Assembly: GCA_017311185.1 (NCBI GenBank) | Contig: JAESUZ010003487.1 | Location: 1,894,001 to 1,958,000 of the forward strand | Source: Proteles cristata cristata | Lineage: Eukaryota > Chordata > Mammalia > Carnivora > Hyaenidae | Direction: 5' to 3' | Length of the DNA: 64,000 nt | Notes under the pieces: model-generated | The model's input: only the letters and a program-made list of their open reading frames with translations | Databases searched by the model: none | Told to the model about the DNA's origin: nothing | In this document: positions 57,840 through 64,000 of the stretch, one piece after another | Numbering within the stretch: position 1 is the stretch's first letter | Layout of the letters: the number at the start of each line of letters is the position of its first letter | Translations under genes and position numbers: made by a program

Positions 57840-58325
57840 CTATGGCATCTGTCTCCTTTGAAGGACAGAGCGTGGCCCCAGCTTTTATATGCTTGTCCCT
57901 CTCACTCATTGCTCCCAGCTGGACTGGCCCTCTCTTGAGCACTGACTATGGCCAAATATACACACACACGTATACACACACATCTGCACACACACAGACA
58001 CACACCCCTTTGCTCATGCTGTTCCCATACCTGTAATGTCTTCTGAACTTTCCAAACCCCACTCTTCAAGACCCAATGAAATCCTGATTCTCCTGGAGGG
58101 TTCCCTAAAACTTTTAGCTCAAAATGATTGTCTCTTAACTGCTAGAGCGCTGCACATCACGTGGTACATCTTGCACTCTAACTTGTTGCTTTCTCCTCTT
58201 GTCCCAAATAAACCCCACTCCCCAGCAAGATTCCCTGAGCGTGAATCCCACCCCTCTGAGGCCTATCCCTCATCCAACACAACATTAGGCATACGGCAAC
58301 CCCATAAATGTAGTCTCAACTGAAA
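57840..58325 (+). repeat. L2 element, 3' part
   Basis: After a CA-rich stretch (57958-58010), TTTGCTCATGCTGTTCCCAT, TTCAAGACCCAATGAAATCC and CTCCTGGAGGGTTCCCTAAA match L2. The end near GGCATACGGCAACCCCATAA fits the L2 terminus. Confidence 0.7.
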
Positions 58326-58444
58326 TAACACTGACCTCAAAAGTTATTTTAAGATGACAGACCAAAGGCTAGGTCTAAACAAGAGATCCCAGGGGAAAAG
58401 GCCTTTGCTGATTTTCACCTTCAAGCTACCAAAAGTCAATGTGC

Positions 58445-58640
58445 TGAAAGGCCTGGGCATGTGGCCAAAAGGTTTGGGCCTGAATCTTGGTTTTCTTAGT
58501 TATTAACTTTAGGATATTAATTAACTAATTAATTGCCTCTAAAAATGATATCAGTTTCCTCATCTGTAAAATGGAACTCATAATGGCTAAATCAGGGTTA
58601 CTATTATTGGAAGTTCCAATGAGGCAGTTTATGACGACTG
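58445..58640 (+). repeat. MIR element
   Basis: GGTTTTCTTAGTTATTAACT, CAGTTTCCTCATCTGTAAAA and TGGAACTCATAATGGCTAAA show the forward MIR core. Confidence 0.7.
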
Positions 58641-58744
58641 TGGTTATACACATCACCAAAACCATGCATTTGTGGTTCTTCAGTAAACTGCACAATTCCT
58701 TCGACATCAAACTGATCAGAACAAAATGACTTATTATTCTAGAC

Positions 58745-58910
58745 TGACACTTTAGGCTTCACAAACGTGGCTGATTATCAGAATCATCCGGGAACCTTAT
58801 TAAACTAGGTTGCTGCATCTCCATTTGGGAGATTCTAATTTAGGAGGCCTGGGTGAGCTCTAGTGAATTTAACAATTAGCCAGGTTTGGGAACTACTGGA
58901 TAGAAGCACT
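58745..58910 (+). repeat. MER5A element
   Basis: GATTATCAGAATCATCCGGG, TTAGGAGGCCTGGGTGAGCT and CAGGTTTGGGAACTACTGGA match MER5A from near start to end. Confidence 0.75.
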
Positions 58911-59121
58911 TCTGTCCACATTTGTTTTCCTCAGTATCTGACTAATGAAAAGTTATTGGGATTAGGAGCTTTTAGAAATAGATCTTAAACATTAAAAAAC
59001 CCATTGATAGTGACATTTGGTGCTATTCAACTTAAAAATAAGTTTTATCTCCTAAGCTTTTCTTATAATTAAAATCTATATAGTCGCATAACACACATAT
59101 GCAGGAGGTTAATGTGGAGTG

Positions 59122-59168
<47 letters not shown>

Positions 59169-60548
59169 TTCCTGGAGGTATGTGCTGTAATTACCCAGTA
59201 TTCCGGAACCTCTCATATATCAATTTATCTCTGTAATCTGATCATATGCTGCAGTCAGGGTATGTCCCATTTCTATGCCTCCACAAAGTTCACTCGTGTT
59301 TGTGAAATAATTACTCCAACTAAGAAATAAGACGGTACATTTCGAAAAGTGAAAGAAAAGTAACATACCAAGAAAAAAGACAAAATCCTAAGCACGTGAC
59401 ATTTACTTATTAAAGAAGGAATTTGGGGCACTTTGCTACCTTAAAATCTGCCTGCATCTTGCAGCCTTGAGTGGAGAATACAGGCTCCTAAGAAAGCCCT
59501 CAACCCAAGGCATTTAGTCCCTCCGCTGGGCAGAGGTCAAGGCAATCAACGGCAGTTTAGACTCAAGGAAGAAAACCAGCTCAATTAATGTGACAGACAC
59601 AGGAAGAGTCATCCCATTTAGAAGCAACAAAAGTTTGAGAAGAATTTGGTTGCTAAGAGTTAGCTAATACATACAGATACTTGCATCTTCCAGCCTTTTC
59701 AAATGTATCTGGTAAACTCGCCAGATTTACAAGCATTGTATTGCACACAAGTTCCCCGTAGAGAACAAAAAAATCAACTCGATCTCTTTCTAAAAATTAT
59801 GCCAGGCATGGCCCATGGCACAGAGGAAACCGAGCATCCCTTTGCCTGCGCACCCCCCCACCCTGGTATAAGGAAAGTCACTAACTCTCACAGGGGCAGA
59901 TTGTTTCAACTTAATTGAATGAAGTAAACTTGGGGAAATACCTGACATTGCCAACTTGACCTCTGCTAAGCCTTTTGAACTTCAATCACTGTCCTCCAAC
60001 ACAAAGCCTTCTATTAGGCTTTCAGCTATTTCCCCCGGTTACACAGGTAGCTTATCTTAAGGCTCGATGGGTTCAGTTATCATTTCTGACCTGATTGTGA
60101 GACAAGGATTACTTCCGTGCTGGGTTTTATGACTAAGCCTGCAGAGGTATTTGCTGGTGTGATTGAGCAAAGAGCATCTCATTTCAGTTTCTTATCCACC
60201 AAGATCCAATAACTTATTTTAAAGAAAAAAAATAGTTTTAATTTATGAGAACGCAAAGAATAAGACTCAAATAAATTAGCACTGGTCAGAAACTGTCCAG
60301 GATCATAATCTTCGGTGTTGTGTATAGATTTCAAAATTAAAAATATAATTTGTAATGTGGGGCGGTAAAGATGAAGATTGTTCCCGATAACAAAGTGCAG
60401 ATGGTAAGTACAAAACCTGCCTGAATTTCTCGGACAAGCAGATAAACTTCTTCCTTGTGTTGCTCCCTTACAAAAGTAGCAAAAACTCAGGTTAATGTCT
60501 GAGACATTTTTAAATAATTACCAACCCTAGCAGATACGATGTATTTTT
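58911..60548. other. unclassified DNA with a GT tract
   Basis: No gene or repeat family recognised apart from the GT microsatellite at 59118-59165. Confidence 0.4.
59118..59165 (+). repeat. (GT)n microsatellite
   Basis: GT run broken once by GTGCGT near 59126. Confidence 0.96.
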
Positions 60549-60758
60549 TAATGTTTATTTATTTTTGAGAAAGAAAGAGAATGAGAGAGAGAGAGCGCAG
60601 AGTAGGGGCAGAGAGAGTGAGACACACAGAATCTGAAGCAGGCTCCAGGCTCTGAGCTGTCAGCACGGAGCCAGTAGTGGGGCTCGAACTCCCCAACCAC
60701 AAGATCATGACCTGAGCTAGAGGCGGACACTTAACCGACTGAACCACCCAGGTGCCCC
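60549..60758 (-). repeat. CanSINE, reverse strand
   Basis: Tail TTTAATGTTTATTTATTTTT, GCTGTCAGCACGGAGCCAGT and head GAACCACCCAGGTGCCCC. ATGTATTTTT and ATGTGTTTTT on the two sides suggest an aged duplication. Confidence 0.95.
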
Positions 60759-61119
60759 TAAAATGTGTTTTTAATCTGACATTAAAGATGTGAATAGTAG
60801 TTATTTTAAGTGCCGTTTCATCCTAACTAAGCATCTATTTTTCTGATTCTAGAGGACATATACCTTTTAGAATTATACCATAAAAACTTAAATAAATGAA
60901 ACACTCAAAATCATCTAGTTCTTTACTGCAAAGTGAAACAAAGCGCAATTTGCCCTTCACAGATTGTCAGTGATATGAAAGACTGCTAACAGCCAGCCCC
61001 ATGGGGAAAATACACAAATACAAATTTACAAATGCAAATCATGGGGAAAATAGGCAAATTTTGTGGAAAGTAATTTGCTTGTCAATATACATTGAAATTC
61101 AAAATGTGCACACTTGGCA
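60759..61119. other. unclassified AT-rich DNA
   Basis: No gene recognised; a short local duplication around AATTTACAAATGCAAATC. Confidence 0.4.
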
Positions 61120-61590
61120 AGGCCATTTATTGAAAAATTGTTTACATTAGCAAAAAGAGGAAAAAAACTAAATAGAGGGGAAAACATAAAAAATAAATAG
61201 GGGAATGGTTCCATAGGAACAGACATTAAAATGTTTAATAAAACCTGTTTAATAAAATGTTTAATAAAAAATCCTGCATGAAGTGACCTAGAAAAATGTC
61301 TATACTATAGTAAATAAAAGTGATTCTAGATAAGTGTATTTAGTAATATTCTAATTTAGGGTATCCAACATATAAATGCATATAAAGTATAAACCTAGGA
61401 AAAAGAAAGAATATACATCAAATAGCTAGCCAATAGTTTTTAACTCTGAGAGTAGAAAAATGTACAGATGGAAGGGGCCCTTAGCTCCTTTATTTAATAT
61501 AATCCAAACTTAGATGACAGGTGAATTGTATTTATTTTGATCTTTCAACATATTTCAAAATATTTTCATACTACAAAAATGTTTGGAAAC
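61120..61590 (+). repeat. L1M ORF2-end/3' fragment
   Basis: GTTTACATTAGCAAAAAGAG, GGGGAATGGTTCCATAGG, GACCTAGAAAAATGTCTATA and GTTTTTAACTCTGAGAGTAG follow an old L1M end in order. A local tandem of TGTTTAATAAAA lies at 61231-61270. Confidence 0.6.
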
Positions 61591-62479
61591 CAGAAACTTA
61601 TATTTAAGTAAATATTAAGAGAAGTAAATATTTATTCTCATCATCTGCAGAAATAAAACATCTATGAAATAATTAACCTCTTAATTTAGGCAGAATTACA
61701 TTTGTTAAATTGAATTACATCAACTTGGATTCTTTTCCTTTACCATCTCTTATCGTTGATATCCAGTCAAAGTATAATAACATGGATATTCTATTTCTTT
61801 CTGTATATTTGAAATGTCAGTTTGTTGCAGGAATACACACACTGCCTGTGTTATAAATTAACATGGTAATTGTCAAGAGTTACCTCAAGAAACCTTATTA
61901 TGTTGTTTGCCCCAATGAATGGAAATGATCTTCTTTTAAATAAAACTGAGGAGGACTAAGGGATGGAATATTAGAATATTCCCAATAAATGTTTTGATTC
62001 TGAGTTGTTTCGTTTCTCTTCAGAAAAATAAAACATACTTACTGGTTCATATAGTCCTGAAAGACAATAGATTGTCACACAATAGGTTTGTGTTCGTATT
62101 TTCCAAAGTCACACACCTTATTTCTAAAGCTGCCCAAATTTCTTATCAAACCAAAAATGTGAACATTAGCCAAGGAAACAAGTCTCCATAGCCTCATAAG
62201 TGTCACAGAGGGATGTTAGTATTGGCAAGAAAAGTGCATGAAATCTATTTCTTCTGCCACAAGTGCGTGGAATTTCCTGGCATTCCATTTCATCAGAATA
62301 TCAGTTTAACAGTAGAGCTCGGCAATGCCCAAGCAGGCAAAAGTCTTAGGAGTTCATATTTATTATAACATCCACACAATTGAGGTAATATGTAACTCTA
62401 GCATCGTTTTTTACATAACAGAAAACTTGCAAATTACTATGTTTACCAAATTTTCCTTCTCCTTTCTCCCCTCCGCTTT
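61591..62479. other. unclassified AT-rich DNA
   Basis: No gene or repeat recognised. Confidence 0.4.
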
Positions 62480-62640
62480 TTTGAATACTATTACTTTATG
62501 TGGCCTTGAGAAATCTGTTTAACTTTTCTGAGTCTTGGTTTCTCATCTGCATGGTTTTTACCATAAAGGTTTACCGTGAAAATCAAGTGACTGTGTTGCT
62601 TACAACGGTACACAGCTTAAAATAACTGCGCCAGAAATAG
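62480..62640 (+). repeat. MIR element
   Basis: TGTGGCCTTGAGAAATCTGT, TTAACTTTTCTGAGTCTTGG and TTTCTCATCTGCATGG follow forward MIR order. Confidence 0.7.
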
Positions 62641-62769
62641 TAGTCTCTTGTTGTTTTCCATGTATATTAATGGTAGCGATACCAGACTCAAGAGCGGTAC
62701 TCTACTCGGCTATATATGAAGGGCAAAACCCCCCAATCTCTAGAGAGTGAAAGAAAAAAAATCCAATCT

Positions 62770-62925
62770 GAACTTTCAAAATGAAGATTTGGGAAGCCCA
62801 CCCACCAAAAATTCTGATTCATGCCTTTTGGGATCAGGCATGGGAATCAGAAATCTTCATTCCTCACAAGCATCCCAAGCGATTCTGACGAGGAGCAGGA
62901 ATTCAGAAGAAGCAATAGAGGGTCT
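62770..62925 (+). repeat. MER5A-like element
   Basis: CCCACCCACCAAAAATTCTG, ATTCATGCCTTTTGGGATCA and AGCATCCCAAGCGATTCTGA match the MER5A middle and 3' blocks. The 85-residue open frame over it is not a gene. Confidence 0.65.
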
Positions 62926-63056
62926 TGAAGGCAGAAGAGGAAAAGAACCCATGCCCCCCCCCGAAAGGTGTTCAGTCTTAGGAACATTAACTGCTTTCTC
63001 CTGACTCTGAGACCAAGAAATCTTTTCCTAAATCTAATGGATATTTATGTCACGCC

Positions 63057-63090
<34 letters not shown>

Positions 63091-63185
63091 TCAGAATGGT
63101 TCTCCTACTTCATCTCTACTAACTCTGTTTTCTCCCAACCTTAATGGCACATTCCTCTATGCCTTAGATGCCCTTCCTGCTCCAT

Positions 63186-63263
63186 TGGGTTTTGTTCCTG
63201 TGGATTCCCATTAGTGTTGGTTCCTTTTGACATTACTGGTGTATGATTGGAAGATTAAGATGA
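63186..63263 (+). repeat. 78-bp direct repeat, copy 2
   Basis: Identical to 49620-49697. It is flanked by CCTTCCTGCTCCAT on the left and TTGCTGAAGACCTG on the right, unlike copy 1. No A tail or target duplication is seen. Confidence 0.97.
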
Positions 63264-63523
63264 TTGCTGAAGACCTGCACATTTAATTCTTACCTATTGA
63301 TCCCCTAATCTGAAAGTTTTCACATCTCCATCAGAACCTGGAATTTCCACATCAGCCCTTGTCTCCTCCATGTCAGACAATGGAGGAATCTCTCACTTGC
63401 CCACATCCCCCCACATCATCCCTACTCAGGTCTACCTCTCCTGCTGAACATTGGGCCTAATGCCTATCTTGCTTTCAGGCAGAAGGTGAACCCACATTAC
63501 ATGGGGCCTAAAGCCTATCCTGT

Positions 63524-63543
63524 GGGGGGTGGGGGGTGGGGGG
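63524..63543 (+). repeat. G-rich tract (three G6 runs)
   Basis: Three runs of six G separated by single T. It is prone to quadruplex formation, with a fourth GGGG run at 63503-63506. Confidence 0.85.
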
Positions 63544-63574
63544 AGCACTCTTAAAGAATACAAAAAGAAATCTT

Positions 63575-63579
<5 letters not shown>

Positions 63580-63615
<36 letters not shown>
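63580..63615 (+). repeat. (CA)n microsatellite
   Basis: About 17 CA units. Confidence 0.96.
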
Positions 63616-63618
<3 letters not shown>

Positions 63619-63655
63619 CATCATGTGAACTCAAGGCCAGATCCCCTCTCAGATC

Positions 63656-64000
63656 CTTAGAAGTTATAATAGACTATTTTGCGCCCTATCCCCTAAAATC
63701 GTATTTTGAAGCCCTAACCCCTAATGTGACTGGATTTGGAGATAGGGCGGGCCTTTTAGGGGATAATTAAGGTGTAATGAGGTCATAAAGGTAGGGCCCA
63801 GATCCGATACAACTGGTGTCCTTATAAGAAGAGAGCCACCAGGGATGTGCACGCACAGAGAAAAGGCCATGTGACGACATAGAAATGGTGGCCATTTACA
63901 AGCCAAGCACAGGGGCCTCGGGAGAAACCAGCCCTGCTGATACCTTGATCTTGGATTTCTAACCTTCTAATTTGTAAGAAAATAAATTGCTGTTGTTTAA
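63656..64000 (+). repeat. MLT1-like (ERVL-MaLR) LTR, cut by the window end
   Basis: GAAGCCCTAACCCCTAATGT, GACTGGATTTGGAGATAGGG, GGTGTCCTTATAAGAAGAGA, GAAAAGGCCATGTGACGACA, CCTTGATCTTGGATTTCTAA and AAATAAATTGCTGTTGTTTA match a MaLR LTR in order. It is a non-coding remnant of an ancient endogenous retrovirus-like element. No internal region is visible, and the element continues past the window. Confidence 0.85.

Larger units (their letters stand above)
62926..63655. other. unclassified DNA with simple-sequence tracts
   Basis: An A-rich run passing into AAAAG units (63057-63090), the second 78-bp repeat copy, a G-rich tract and a CA microsatellite occur here. No gene recognised. Confidence 0.45.

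Noticed and set aside
414..60758. Regularly recurring ~200-bp similar units as a possible array such as CRISPR
   Set aside because: They are dispersed CanSINEs on both strands with target duplications and A tails, not an array with spacers.

Overview
This window is vertebrate nuclear DNA from a carnivore, most probably a felid (cat family). The sign is 28 copies of the tRNA-Lys-derived CanSINE of cat type. These have a head reading GGGGCGCCTGGGTGGCTCAG, a CT-rich body and an AATAAATAAA/A tail. Carnivore-type L1 and the old mammalian repeats MIR, L2, MER5 and a MaLR LTR are also present. I recognise no host protein-coding gene, rRNA, tRNA or CRISPR array. The long open frames are fragments of L1 or chance frames, so the window is intergenic or lies in a large intron.

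Layout. 1-10 kb: SINE-rich, including a tail-to-tail SINE pair, a tandem pair beside a TTTTA/TTTCA microsatellite, and MIR/L2/MER5 remnants. 10-26 kb: mostly single-copy AT-rich DNA with L1 3' ends (14.7 and 16.5 kb), one weak exon-like island (18.6 kb), an old L1 ORF2 fragment carrying two SINEs at one target site (20.3-21.6 kb) and an LTR-like relic (24.1 kb). 26.25-32.26 kb: a 6-kb L1 with its 5' UTR and both ORFs in broken form, bounded by an 11-bp target-site duplication. 32-44 kb: SINEs, L1M pieces, MIRs and a clear L2. 44-51 kb: microsatellites and long unclassified DNA, including a hairpin that abuts a 78-bp segment repeated 13.6 kb away. 51-64 kb: young SINEs inside older MIRs, a short L1 insertion with a perfect 19-bp duplication, L2, MER5, and a MaLR LTR running off the end.

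There is no operon-like cooperation between features. The history visible is layered retrotransposition: MIR/L2/MER5 first, then L1M, then carnivore L1 and CanSINEs, with the newest SINEs interrupting older repeats. Every L1 piece recognised lies on the + strand.

The most notable observations are: (i) a perfect 78-bp direct repeat at 49620 and 63186 whose left edge meets an 11-bp-arm hairpin at 49594-49619; (ii) three SINEs sharing a diagnostic set of changes; (iii) two SINEs inserted serially at one site, leaving three target copies; (iv) a TTTTA(5)TTTCA(5) microsatellite at a SINE tail; (v) a 19-bp-arm AT palindrome; (vi) the uniform L1 orientation. I see no convincing new functional system. 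Repeat family names rest on remembered consensus features, not a database search.
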